Positions 13,031 through 24,642 of a stretch of DNA of 64,000 nucleotides are shown here, piece by piece. The position numbers and the translations under genes were made by a program. This stretch comes from Strix aluco (lineage: Eukaryota; Chordata; Aves; Strigiformes; Strigidae): assembly GCF_031877795.1 (NCBI RefSeq), contig NC_133932.1, forward strand, positions 18,044,180 through 18,108,179, written 5' to 3'. Position 1 is the stretch's first letter. Every line of letters begins with the position of its first letter. The notes below the pieces were generated by a model that saw nothing but the letters and a program-made list of their open reading frames with translations, was not told the DNA's origin and did not search any database.

Positions 13031-16000
13031 CTGTGAACCAGGAAACAGTATGATTTCCCTTATCCTACTATGTGCAAAAATCACTAGTGTATTATTTCCA
13101 CTGGTTATTTAGACATCCACAAATATATATAAATATAGAAAATAATTACTTTCATGAATTTTACTTCTATCTGTTCAAAGACTGACACACTCCTTTCTCA
13201 TTAGCTGCTAGCTCAGAAGATGCCATAACATTCTTTAGATTTGTGATCATAAGACATAGGTGATATAAGGTACACTTTTGATTATTTTGTTCAAAGGAAT
13301 AACTGAGGAACTCCAGATACGTATATCCACTTTAGGGAAGACAGAGATGACTTTTCTAACAAAGTCATAAACAAAAACAGCTCCAAATTTGATAATGCTA
13401 AGTGAGAGTTTACACTCCATAGGTGATACCAGAAGCGTGATATTACTGCTTGCTATGCATATTTTTTAGTTAGACTAGTTAACTTCACTGGATTTCTTTT
13501 GTTTAGAAATACTGAAGACCATTTTAATCTTCTCCTACCTTCTAGCAGAGAAATTCATGCTTAAAGTTGTTGCCAGTGACTAAAATCTCTTGGCAGTTAA
13601 TTGTCTGGATGACTTAAATAGTTTAGACAGGAATTCCTCTGATAATTATGATTCTAAATCTTTGCTTTGCACAGCAATGTTTTATCCATTTTGCTGAAGC
13701 AGTAGATTCAAGGCAGCCCACTCCCATGCAGTAAAGGCATTTACTTTGGAGTGCAGTTGAAAAGGTTAATTACTAGAGAACTGAAGTTCTTACAAGAATA
13801 CAGGTGCCTACACCATAGTACTTTATTTTAAGAAGGAAGACTATATGGCTCTGTCATAGTGAACACCGTATATGCTAATGTGTTGCTTTAGTGACTCTAA
13901 TTAAGCAGCTTTCAGTGTATATTGATCTATATATTTCCAAATTAGCTTTCTACCTACTTTATGGCTGTAGAATTAAAATAACATTCCAGCTTATTGCAAG
14001 TGAAGCATCTGCTTTTAAAATAAAGATTTCATGCTAAATGAGGAGTTATTCAAATTCTCACCCACATTTTTAGTTGATATTTTGTTTTTAAACTAGCTTG
14101 TCCCTTAATGACACCAACTTCTTCCCTGTAGATTTTAATTTATGGTTCTATCTTCTAATTATCTTACTTCATAGAGTCCAAAATAGACTCGTAATATCAT
14201 TTCAGTATTTGTTTTTAATTAGGACAATTATTGGAAATTGACCTCCACCTAACAGCTTTTAAATTAAATATAGTTATTTTCATTGTCGGGCTTATTAGGC
14301 AAGAACTGTCGAGCCTTTTGTTGCCTCCCTTCACGCTCAGCCCTCGCGCCCATGCAGGGCAGCTTGTTCTGCACTTGCTTCATCCTCCCCGCAGAGCCGC
14401 AGCTGCAAGCTCACGGGGAAAGGGCTTTAGCCCTTGTTAGGGAGATCTTTTCCCCTTTAAACTCACCCTTGCAGCAAATCGATTTGTCAGATCAGAGGCC
14501 CCTCTTTTGTGAGAGCCCCTCTGAACTGCCACTGACAGGGTTTGGCCAGGGTCAGCTGCCTTATAAATCAAAGGCAAAGACAACTTAAAGGAGAGGGCTA
14601 AGGATTAGCACAGGCAGTATTATCTGCCAGTCGAGGGTGAATAGAAATGTGTTTGATACAATCTTCTTTCAGGTTTCTCTATGCCAACTCCCCCCAACTA
14701 CTCTCACCATGACATTTAGATTAATTAGAAAAGTTTTAAAAAAAAAAGAAAGACAAAAAAAAGGGCTTATAAACAATTTATTTCTAGGTGGCTGTAAGAC
14801 TGGCAAATGAAATCACAGTGGTCTTCAAACCAGCAAAAGCTTAGGAAAGATTAAGGGCTATCAATCTCTGTTGTAAGATATCAATACTGCTAGACCTAAA
14901 ATTGTATTAAGGACAGAAAGACAACCTGAACTGTATTGATACAGGGTTTGAATGCCTCATTTTCAACAAGCCAAATAACCCAAACATAAATAGTAAGACA
15001 CAGTTTAGGGGCTGCTAAACTATTCTATAATTGTAAAGCCAAGTCTTCTTGTGTTTAAGCCCTGTACTCTAGATACCTGAAATTTCAACTCACTCTTATC
15101 AAAAACTTGAAAAGATTCAGTGTATTTGTCCATATCGCCAGCACTCTTTGAAAGTAGTTGCTAATGTGAACCTGTGAATTCTGCAGACATACAGGAAAAA
15201 AACACTTTATTGACTGGCTAAAAGCACAGGACCACAGGAGTAAATTAACGCTTGACCTAAGGCTTATTCACATTGATGAGTCACTCTATTAAATTTGCTG
15301 GATTCTGACTAAAGTCACATAAGAGCACAGAATTCAGACCACTCCGTTTTCCTGCAGGTAGCTGACTTAGTGCCCTGTTAGTTTAAAAGAACTACCATCA
15401 GCCCTAGCAACCTGTCTCTGGAAGACAAGAAATTGCCCAGGTATTTTCCTCAAAACTCCCTTTTAAAGGAAGTTTTCTACAGCAAGGCAGGTTCTGAGAA
15501 CATTTGACCCACTGTGTTGTATTGTTGAGTCTTGCCACACCGTACATTTGCAGGGCCCAGGCACACACATCTGTGATGAGCCTTCCATGAAACAACAGGC
15601 TTCCTTGTTTCCTCAACCTTATATTATATTCTATTTTCGAATATAGAAAAAGCTGGCAAAAAAGCCAGCTCCTGTACATCAGAGGAAAGCAAATGTCAGG
15701 TCACAGAGAAACAGGGGACTCCAAGAAGCTGCTGGCCGATGGGCTTGCATGATTTAGGAAGCATGAAAGGGCAACGTCTTTAAGAACTGTTCACAGCTAG
15801 GGTTTACACAGAGGCAACTGCAAAGCCATTTCCATATGGTTCACTGTCTACTGTGACTGAATGTAATTTGTTCTGCTGAGCTGAGTCTCTTCTCATGATC
15901 AGCTGGCATTTTCCTGTAGCTAACTGGGAAACCCAGCCCACTGGCCTGGAACTAAAATCAGTTAAAAGCAGCACAACAGGCTGCATCCATCACAGGAAAA

Positions 16001-16480
16001 GCAACTGTTCACAATCCATTCAGTGATAGAAAGTAAAGGCAGCAGTAATCCAAAGACAGTAAGGAAAGGGACATCTTAACTTCTCAGGATGCAACATAAA
16101 ATAGCTCAGATGCCAAATTATGTTGCTTGTTTGTAATACAGATACCCCAACACACTTCAGACTCCACTGTGGTGTAAACAAGAAAATAGAGGAGAAATCT
16201 CCACATATATGGAGATTTTATAATTAAAACAAACAAAAGACAAAATGCACAGGAAAAATCTCAGACTGTGAAATTCTGTTACTCTGCCATGTATACTATA
16301 AATATAACATACATGACAACACACACATAGATATAAATATAAGAATATTTTTAGCTAGCTACTTACCTACACATAAATAAAGTAGACTTCCTAGTAATTC
16401 TGGTAGAGAAAAAAATATGTATTTGATCAATCCTGATGCTGCTTACCATTTCTCCTTAATAATTACCACTAGAACACAAC
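13031..16480. other. AT-rich DNA, one GC island inside
   Basis: Unique AT-rich sequence apart from the GC island at 14281-14600 listed separately. Nothing else is recognised. Confidence 0.6.
14281..14600. promoter_or_regulatory. GC- and CpG-enriched island, possible regulatory element
   Basis: This 320 bp island has about ten CpGs (ctcgcgcccatg, ccccgcagagccgcagc) inside very AT-rich DNA. It contains a TCF/LEF-like site (atcaaaggc at about 14567), an E-box (cagctg) and tttggccagggtcagctgcc. On the minus strand a strong donor-like site (CTGCAAGG then gtgagt at about 14470) would allow a first exon. The open frames on both strands show no recognisable domain. It could be a conserved enhancer or an alternative promoter. 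Function is inferred from composition only. Confidence 0.3.
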
Positions 16481-17075
16481 TGTGCTGGTTTTGGCTGGGA
16501 TAGAGTTAATTTTCTTCATAGTAGCTAGTATAGGGCTATGTTTTGGATTTGTGCTGGAAACAGTGTTGGTAATACAGAGATGTTTCAGTTACTGCAGAGC
16601 AGTGCTTGCACAGAGTCAAGGCCTTTTCTGCCTCTCACCCCGCCCCACCAGCGAGTGGGCTGGGGGTGCACAAGAAGCTGGGAGGGGACACAGCTAGGAC
16701 AGCTGACCCCACCTGACCAAAGGGATATCCCATGCCATACGGCATCATGCTCAGCATATAAACCTGGGGGAAGAAGAAGGAACGGGGGGATATTCAGAGT
16801 GATAGCATTTGTCTTCCCAAGTCACCATTACACGTGCTGGAGCCCTGGTTTCCTGGAGACGGCTGAACACCTGCCTGCCAGTGGGAAGTAGCGAATGAAT
16901 TCCTTGTTTTTCGGTGCTTGCATGTGTGGCTTTTGCTTTAGCTATTAAACTGTCTTTATCTGAACCCATGAGTTTTCTCAGTTTTACTCTTTTGATTCTC
17001 TCCCTCATCGCACTGGGGCAGAGTGAGCAAGCAGCTGTGTGGTGCTTAGTTGTCCATTGGGGTTAAACCATGACA
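16481..17075 (+). mobile_element. Solo LTR of an avian endogenous retrovirus (ERVL-like)
   Basis: A 595 bp unit that starts with TG and ends with CA. Its first bases (tgtgctggttttggctggga) and last bases (ggttaaaccatgaca) match a widespread avian LTR family that I recognise from memory. The flanks are acaac (16476-16480) and acagc (17076-17080), a 5 bp target-site duplication with one mismatch. A TATA box (catataaa) sits at about 16755-16762 and an ATTAAA poly(A) signal at 16944-16949, in the expected U3-R-U5 order. No internal retroviral sequence follows on either side, so this is a solo LTR left by recombination between two LTRs. A 5 bp duplication suits class III (ERVL-like) or some class I elements. 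The exact subfamily is not determined. Confidence 0.85.
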
Positions 17076-17258
17076 ACAGCATAATCAATGGGTGGCCACT
17101 CATGAAGTTCATCTCCACCATAACATAAGAACAGCCACTTACTACAATTTGTTTACAATGGAAAACTGTTAATCACAGTAGCACAAGTTACATGGCACAC
17201 AGCTGAGAACTGGAAAAAACATGGTTTATGTCACCAATGGATGAGTTCTTATACAATG

Positions 17259-17297
17259 AAGAAAAAAAAAAAAGAAAGGAAAAAAAAAAGGAGAGGT
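17259..17297. repeat. A-rich purine tract
   Basis: An uninterrupted purine stretch of A runs separated by single or paired G. Simple low-complexity DNA. Confidence 0.85.
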
Positions 17298-19782
17298 CAT
17301 CTGGTTCTTAAAATCATGAAAAGCCTTTTTGGTCTAGTTTCAATAGGTAACAATTGACAAGAACCTTAATAATCTTTACCCAGACTAATACATTTAAAAA
17401 GCTAATCCTCTATTGCCCCTTCATGCCTCATGACTGAAAAGATTTTACTAAACATATCCACCAAAAATGTACTACATTACATACACCCTATGAAACAGGA
17501 TGTAGATGTACTTCAATACTGCAGATACAGATATATATTGCAAGGTACTATTTTAACTATAGAAGCATCCCATTTGACAGGAAACACAGTGAAAGCGACT
17601 GTTGTTATTCAGAGCTGAATGAAAATGCATCACTAAGATGTTTTATCAGTAGATACTTTTGCATCTGTGGACACTGCATTTTCAAAATGCTTATTCCTCT
17701 CACGATTTAGCGGGGAAATCATGCATTTGCTCAGCAAAGGATAAAATTGGAAAAAAAATCAGAAAAGTGAATGGGTGGGTTTGGGTTTTGCCCTTTTTGT
17801 AAAGGAAGTTTTAGTTGTTTGTTTTATCTGCTTTTACTTAAAAAGGGGTTCCCAGCCAGGTCTGATACTGACTTTTTTTTGTAGTGTTCTAACTCAAAAA
17901 GAAGAAGAAATATTGGCTAGGAAGTACAAATGGCATGGTTTGTTTAAGAATCATAGGACCCGAAGGAAAAAACTAACACACCAAACTACTTTTAACAGCT
18001 GGTAAATTTATGCTGTTACACAGCAACATTCTGATTGGCAAAGTACCAAATATCCCTATTCAAACAGAACAGTTAAAGCATGTATTTACAGACAAGCATA
18101 AGAGTAGTTTATTTCTTTTTAACTCAAATGTCATGAAAATAGAACAATTAAATGCTTAAAATCTAGTGCATGCGAAATCAGGGCACTTCTGAAAAGAAAA
18201 TGCATCCATGACAAAAATAAAAAAACCTTTTATTACGTGAGATGCTCATCCATAAAATCAAGGATTTCACAACAGGATTTCTGACCCTACTAAATTAATA
18301 ACAAGTCCAAATCCCAGTGTAAGTGAAAAGAATAAATAAAACTGATCTCACCTATGCAAAGAACCAGAAAGTCCTGCTGAGATACAGCGTTGACTTTTGT
18401 TATAAATGAGAACTGTAAGGAATCCATCTCAAAACATTTCTGGGATTACACTACAACCCATTAGTCAATTCTATGTAGTGGTACCGAAACATAAAATCGC
18501 AGTAGTCTTTCCCCCTTACAATGAAATATATAGCATTTTTGTAGCTCCTGGAAGAAATACAGAAAAGCCCTCCTAAATCACCTCCTCCCTTTTTTCTTCC
18601 CTGAAAAACAAAGAAACAATCTCCTAAAAACCTCACTCATCATCAAGAAGCAAATTCCCTTCCAAGCCCTGCTGAATCTCTGAAGGAAACCTCCACTCTG
18701 AGATGCAGTAACCTTTTTGCTGGAAAGAATGAGTTGTAAAGACAGATTTCAATACTTGGTAACAGGTGGCCGCTCAGCACAAAGGAGACACCCCTCCCCA
18801 ACACATACACACAACATACACACTCAGTGCAACAGCAACCAGCATGTGATGGTGCATTCATTTCTCAATGCAAAATACTTAGATATGGGCAGTACAGCAT
18901 GTAACTGATGTCAAAAGCAATTTTCTAAGTGTGAACATTATTATTTCAAGACCTGATGCAAGAATTAACACAAGAACATGCTTAGGACTCACCTAAAGAG
19001 TATTCGTGAAAGCAGCAGGGGCAAGCTTACTGAACAAGGATGCAGATCTGTCTCTAGGACACTTACTGTTGCATTATCTTGTCCTAGACTGTTTTTATAA
19101 CACCAACCACCACCGTATCTGTGTCTTTTTCCACCATATAGTAAACAATGATTAAATTTGCCACAAGAAGTTTCATCTCTCCATCTCCCTAGTAAGTGGA
19201 GTTCATCTTTTTAGAGGGATGACCTTGTACTAACAGCAAGAGAGAAGCAAATAATAATTAGACTCATTCTGAGCATACATGTCTTGTATATTCATGTCAA
19301 AGAACAAGAAAAAGTTATTCGACAATTTAGTCCACTGCCTATGAGCAGGGATAAAGGTAGAGAAATAAGTGCCCTATTCCTGTTGACTTCTAATGGAGGT
19401 TTAGTGCCTTTGAAAAATGTTTCCTCCAGATAATTTACCAAATGGTACTAAATCAATTCTGAAATTGGAAACAAAAATAATTTCTCAAACATTTGATAAT
19501 ATATTTGATCAATAATAATATAGCCATCTCTATAGACATCACACAGTATAAAAAAGGTCACTCAACATCATTATTTTCAGGTCTGGATTCCAAAAATATT
19601 TGTATGCTTGTTTTTAAAAGCTGGTTCCTTTCCAGTGCACAGTTCAGATTAAATGCCAGGGAAAATTAAAGACCTCAAAGACCTCATGAACATACAAACA
19701 GTTGCACTGCCAGGCATAATTGTTTTCTGATGCATAGCTGGCTGCCATTTAGCACATGCCCTGGTGGAAAAGGTCACTATGT

Positions 19783-19805
19783 AAAAAAAAAAAAAAAAAA
19801 AAAAA
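19783..19805. repeat. A(23) homopolymer
   Basis: An uninterrupted run of 23 adenines. There is no recognisable retrotransposed sequence immediately upstream, so it is called a simple repeat. Confidence 0.9.
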
Positions 19806-20792
19806 TTAAAAATCCTCACATCTTCTGTTAAAGCAAGCAGCCTGTATGCTAGTCATACCAGCACAGCAGTACGGCACAGTATTGTGTTATTTTCTGAAGC
19901 AAGTTGCCTTTAGCTTCACCATGCGTAGTTGTTCTTAAAATGTGAAGATATTAATTAAGCAGATCATGTGTGACAAGAAAACCAATACCAGAATGAACAG
20001 CTGTAAGATATTCCTGACCATTAATCAACCATGTCCTTACTCAATTTCAATAATAGCTGATCTAGTAAAAATGTCAATTTACAAATCATCGCCCCATCAC
20101 TTCATCTCATTTTAAAGCACAGAATAGGTAAGAACCTGTTTCACTGGATAACCTTGAAAACTGGTGAATTTAAATTGAGTGTGATTTAGTAATACAAAGT
20201 GCATATAAACTTCTCACAAGTTTGGGAACAGGTTATAGGTTGCCTGTGAAGGAAAAGGTGGGCATCACCTCAAGCCTGTTGTCACCCAACTGTCCTGGAC
20301 AAGTCAAGATTCAGTAATAAGCTACATACAACTCTACTGTTTAGATGATCATATCACAAAGGTTTTTAATGTAGAGACTGGTATAAAATGTAAGGTTCAC
20401 AGGAAAAAATAAATCTTTACTGAAGGAAGGAAGGTTTTGGCCTCAGTGAAGCAAGAAGTTATTTACTAACCAGTTAAGTGGAAGAGATGACTCCTAGTAA
20501 AATAAAGCAACATTCACAAATTTACAGAAGGGAAACAACCTGTGCTCTAAGACAGAGAAAGTCACACCGTCTCATCTCTGTAAGAAGAGGATTTGAAGAA
20601 ATCTGAAATGAAAAATTAATCTCACTTGTGTCCAAGTCTGCCTGTAATTTTGTCAAGTACTTTATTTCGTCTCAGGTAAATTCTGGCCACTGTTTATTTG
20701 AAAAACTTGGAATACTGGAGCCATCATCATTTCAGAAGGGGGTTACTGTGTCTTTGTTGCAGTGAAAGGATGCTCAAGCCACATGCACATAC

Positions 20793-20837
20793 CCCTCCCT
20801 GTCCTGAAACTATTCTCCTGATCTTCCGGTAATCCTC
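20793..20837 (-). other. Possible 45 bp exon
   Basis: On the minus strand an acceptor (gttgccttggcatcagcag) and a donor (GGGAGGG then gtatgt) are 45 bp apart. All that can be said is that two frames are open (EDYRKIRRIVSGQGG in phase 0, GLPEDQENSFRTGRG in phase 1). If phase 0 is right it would join in frame to the exon at 12863-13030. Confidence 0.2.
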
Positions 20838-22556
20838 CTGCTGATGCCAAGGCAACACAGATTATGAAGACATCTAATGTAAACGTGGAGATAATAAAAC
20901 ATCTGATGCACTTAGAAGTAGACAAGACAATTTATGTCACAAAGTGGGAAAAGGGACAACATGACTGGGACTGAAAAGTGATGGGAACAGGAAAAGGGAA
21001 ACTGGAAGAGAGTGCTGTTTGGCAGAGGACAGTAATTATGTGGGCAAAGTGACCAGGATTAGGCACGACAGATAAAAAGCCAACACTAGAAGACACCACT
21101 GAAACCATCTTGCCAAAAAGCCTGCGTTAAGAAACTGAGTCAAGATGGGAAAGAAGAGTTAGATATAAGAAGAAAGCATGAACAACTAGAAAAACAGGTG
21201 TAAATGACGTACAAAATGAAGAGCTGGGACAGAAAAGATAACTAAGAAGGCTAGGTCAGGAGACTGAATTTTATATTGGAGAAGTATAAGAACCTACTTT
21301 GTACTAGTATCTGCCTACCAGAGCATACTCTTTGCTACAACTCAGTTTAGCCCATATGACTGACACTTATCACTCCTCCTGTCAACAGATAACTGATTGA
21401 CAATACGTTTATATGTTTAACATGCCTCTTAAATAATGCCAACTTCCAGTACAATCTCAGGGTTTGTATATATTTGCTCTCCTGGTACACAAGATATGCA
21501 GTAAACTTTTGAGACTCTTCTAAAAAGTGAACATAAGAAATCTACTTATAAAATCTCTGTAAGAAAGCTTCAAGCCGCTACAATTCCTCTTTTGTTTTTC
21601 TTTCCCTTCCCTTTATTTTCTGTGACCTTTCCTGAAGTCTTCCTAAATTCATTCTCACTCCACACTTCTGACACCACGTGTTGTTCTTCAGTTTCCTTAA
21701 TGACTAAACAGAGATGAGAAGAATAGCAATGTGCTTAATGTTCAGCAGGAATTTATAACTACACCATCAAGTCAGTCATGACCTTACAAATTTCCATCAG
21801 TAGCTCTCCAGGGCTAGCTCCAAAGTATAATAGCAAAAGAATTCATATTCAAATACATTGCCTATTAAGTCATCTCCTTCAAATATTATTGCTACATTTG
21901 CTTGGCTATTATAATTTACTGTTATTTAAGTAGTAAGTAAAAGACTATGAAGTTTAATAGTGACTCAAAAAGCAGAAGAAAAAGTAATAAAATTACCATT
22001 TTTGTGTGGATAAAATCTAGTAACACCACAACCTTCAAACACTACATCACATTTGTATTATTCAGATATGGTATTTCTATGTAACAGAAACTCTCAGTTA
22101 CTTCACTCCAGTCAAAGCAGAACAGAGATGAAGAGATCAAAGGCCTTTTCCCTCCTTTAAGTCCAAGGAGAAGACCCTGAGACAAAGTAGAGCAGTCTTG
22201 GGTCCAGCAGAATCAGGAGACAGTCAAAGAACAACCCATTTCAGCCATAGTCTCATCATGGGGGTCCTCTGCATCCGCTCTTCCTGTTTCACCTGGACAG
22301 TTACTCTAAATCAAGGACTCAGAAGTCCCTTCCCAAACAGCGGCAATGCATTTGTGGGTCCCATTCCCCTTCCTTTTACAAATCCTATACTACTCTAAAC
22401 ATCAGCCACCATATGTATGATGCCTGAGAGTTTCACTAGATTTGTCAATTAAATCTAGCTACAAAACAGGAAAGTTGTGATTTATGGATAGATAAATATC
22501 TTCTCAATAGCCTATTGCTGTAATGAAAATTGAGCAAGTCATTCTGCTTTAAAAAC

Positions 22557-22576
22557 AAAAAAAAAAAAAAAAAAAA
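22557..22576. repeat. A(20) homopolymer
   Basis: A run of 20 adenines preceded by aaaaac. Simple repeat. Confidence 0.9.
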
Positions 22577-23737
22577 GCAAAGCAAGTACAGCTACACCAG
22601 GTCTCAGTTCAGATTCTTCCTCCTTTAAATCCCTTAAATCATTTCACCTGGCCAAAAGCATAGCAGACTGATCAGCAGTCCGCCACTGTCACGTTGCCTA
22701 ATTGGTTTGTTTCCAACATCCGTCCTCCGGAGGAAGATACTGGCTTAGTTCAACCAATTTAACTGTCGTATTATGTGCTAGAGGGACTGAACCCTTTCTG
22801 TCCTTTGCTCTGGGTGACCCTGGGTCTATGGCTCAACTTGAAACCTTTTTCCTTCTAAAGCTTTCAGGACATTTCTCTTCATTCATTAATATGTTAGGCC
22901 CTCGTCACCAAGGGAGCAGCTGCCTTTGCTTTGCTTCCCGTAATTCACATTAGCAAGACCTCTGATTTCTCCATCAGCAGCCACGGGTGTCTTCTCTCTG
23001 TGAGAAGTCCATCAGCCCCTCTCCCTTTCCAAACAGTGCATCAGTCCGGTGGGACACACAAGTGTTGCCAGAAGCTGTGAGACAATGGCAAAAGGATGTC
23101 ACATAACATCCCCATGAGACAGGGCAGCTGTGTAGGTCTCGGGTGTTTCTACCCCTACACCTTGTACCTGTATTTTCGAAGTGTTTTATGATATCTGCTG
23201 CTGAAGAAATCCTGCAGTGAGTGATCTGCAATTAGGCATGGATAGTTAAACAAAGCTCATTTAATATCTGAGCAACTCCCCTGAGTCTGTCCTGGCAGAC
23301 TAGAGATTATGAAATCAAAGACGCGCTCTGACAACAGTAGGTACATACCCTCATTTAAGGGTAGTGCACGACATGTAGTGAACTATGTCACTGGGGAAAC
23401 TGCCAGGCTCACTACGGGAGTACTGTTTGCCTGCCAGAGGAGCCAACTGTAGGTATTGGTGACAGCTTCTGCCTGGCTCGACCAGACCTTCATGTGACAA
23501 GTATTTGTTCCAGCTCTCCAGACCCTCTGGAGTTGGGGTGTCACTAGGCTTTCTTATTAACTAAGACTTATTAACAACTTGTCTTTATTCCATTGAGATC
23601 AAAAGCATGTATTTTTGCCAACTGATACTGCTTTAAAACAATAAGGTGTACTCCAAACACCATACTGAATGATCCTCCTGAGTGGCTGCAGTGTTTCTTC
23701 TGCAGCCAAGACAGCTCAGGTAGCCCCGCTGCCTCCC

Positions 23738-23881
23738 ATGGCCAGAGAGACCTGGAGATGCACCTCTTTATTGCTCCTCCTGTTGGCAACTGTGTCCTTC
23801 AGTAAGACAAGAGCGAGCACCCCTCTGCTCCCAGGGAAGCTGCTGCAGACCAGCCCTGGCTCTCTCCCACAGACCATGCAG
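23738..23881 (+). other. Possible first coding exon encoding a signal peptide
   Basis: An ATG at 23738 begins a 48-codon frame starting [20 protein letters not shown] and continuing [20 protein letters not shown], then GSLPQTMQ and a donor (ATGCAG then gtcagc) in phase 0. The first 26 residues have the layout of a secretion signal: a basic start, a run of six leucines, then a small-residue cleavage region near KTRA|S. The GC-richer composition (about 23690-23890) stands out. The frame then runs by chance into the CR1 that starts at about 23940. I do not recognise the protein, no downstream exon is convincing, and the start context is weak at position -3. It could be a pseudogene remnant. Confidence 0.25.
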
Positions 23882-23939
23882 GTCAGCATTCAATTTATCT
23901 GTTCTCAATTTGGATGTCACATTTCTCAAGGAAGGACAG

Positions 23940-24454
23940 GATGTGGATTGTGTCCAGTTTTGGGCACCTCAATACAAGAGAGATATCGAGGTGCTGGAGC
24001 GAGTGCAGAGGAGGGCAACGAAGCTGGTGAAGGGCCTGGAGAACAAATCCTATGAGGAGCGATTGAAGGAGCTGGGACTGTTTAGTTTGAGGAGGAGAAG
24101 GCTGAGGGGAGACCTCATCACTCTACAACTACCTGAAAGGACATTGTAGAGAGGTTGGTGCTGGTCTCTTCTCACAGGTGATTAGTGACAGAACAAGGGG
24201 GAACGGCTTTAAATTCCAACAGGGGAGGTTCAAACTGGACATTAGGAAAAAAATTTTCACAGAAGAGTGGTCAGACAGTGGAATAGGCTGCCCAGGGAGG
24301 GGGTGGAGTCACCATCCCTGGATGTGTTTAAGGGTCGTTTAGATGAGATGCTGGGGGATATGGTGTAGGGGAGAACTTTGTAGAGTAGGGCTGATGGCTG
24401 GACTTGATGACCCAAAGGGTCTTTTCCAACCTGAATGATTCTATGATTCTGTGA
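23940..24454 (+). mobile_element. 5'-truncated CR1 LINE, 3' end with reverse transcriptase tail
   Basis: This is the 3' end of a CR1 non-LTR retrotransposon. The frame from about 23945 encodes the C-terminal tail of the CR1 reverse transcriptase, including [20 protein letters not shown] and [13 protein letters not shown]. The 3' untranslated region is typical (gaataggctgcccagggagg, then ggcttgatgacccaaagggt in a closely related form). The copy ends in the avian CR1 signature attctatgattctgtga at about 24438-24454. It is truncated at the 5' end, the usual result of incomplete target-primed reverse transcription. The coding frame is broken after [10 protein letters not shown], so the copy is inactive. 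It is one of the least eroded CR1 copies here. Confidence 0.95.
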
Positions 24455-24578
24455 CACTGGTCCTTCCCTCAAGAGCAGCTTGGGGGAGGAGAAAGCTGCC
24501 TGATAGCAGGACATGGAAGGACGAGGAAGAGACAAAATTTGTTGCAGTCTAGAAAGCAGCAAACTGGTTTTCACTTAC

Positions 24579-24642
24579 CAGGAACCAAGTTGGGACACAA
24601 GAGTATGGCTGCAAGGACACTGCAGGTGGGGCAGAAGTTATT
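24579..24642 (-). other. Possible 64 bp exon with near-consensus splice sites
   Basis: On the minus strand there is an acceptor (ccagatcatttctcag) and a donor very close to consensus (GTTCCTG then gtaagtga). Two of three frames are open: one reads NNFCPTCSVLAAILLCPNLVP, shown here from its first residue, and the other ITSAPPAVSLQPYSCVPTWF. It cannot be decided which frame, if any, is used. It starts 125 bases beyond the end of the CR1 at 24454. Confidence 0.2.

Larger units (their letters stand above)
17081..23689. other. AT-rich DNA with simple repeats
   Basis: Unique DNA with A runs at 17.26, 19.78 and 22.56 kb. Between about 20930 and 21280 the plus strand is strongly purine-rich. 22600-23560 is less AT-rich and holds frames of 83-85 codons on both strands with no recognisable domain. 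The only exon candidate is at 20793-20837. Confidence 0.6.
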
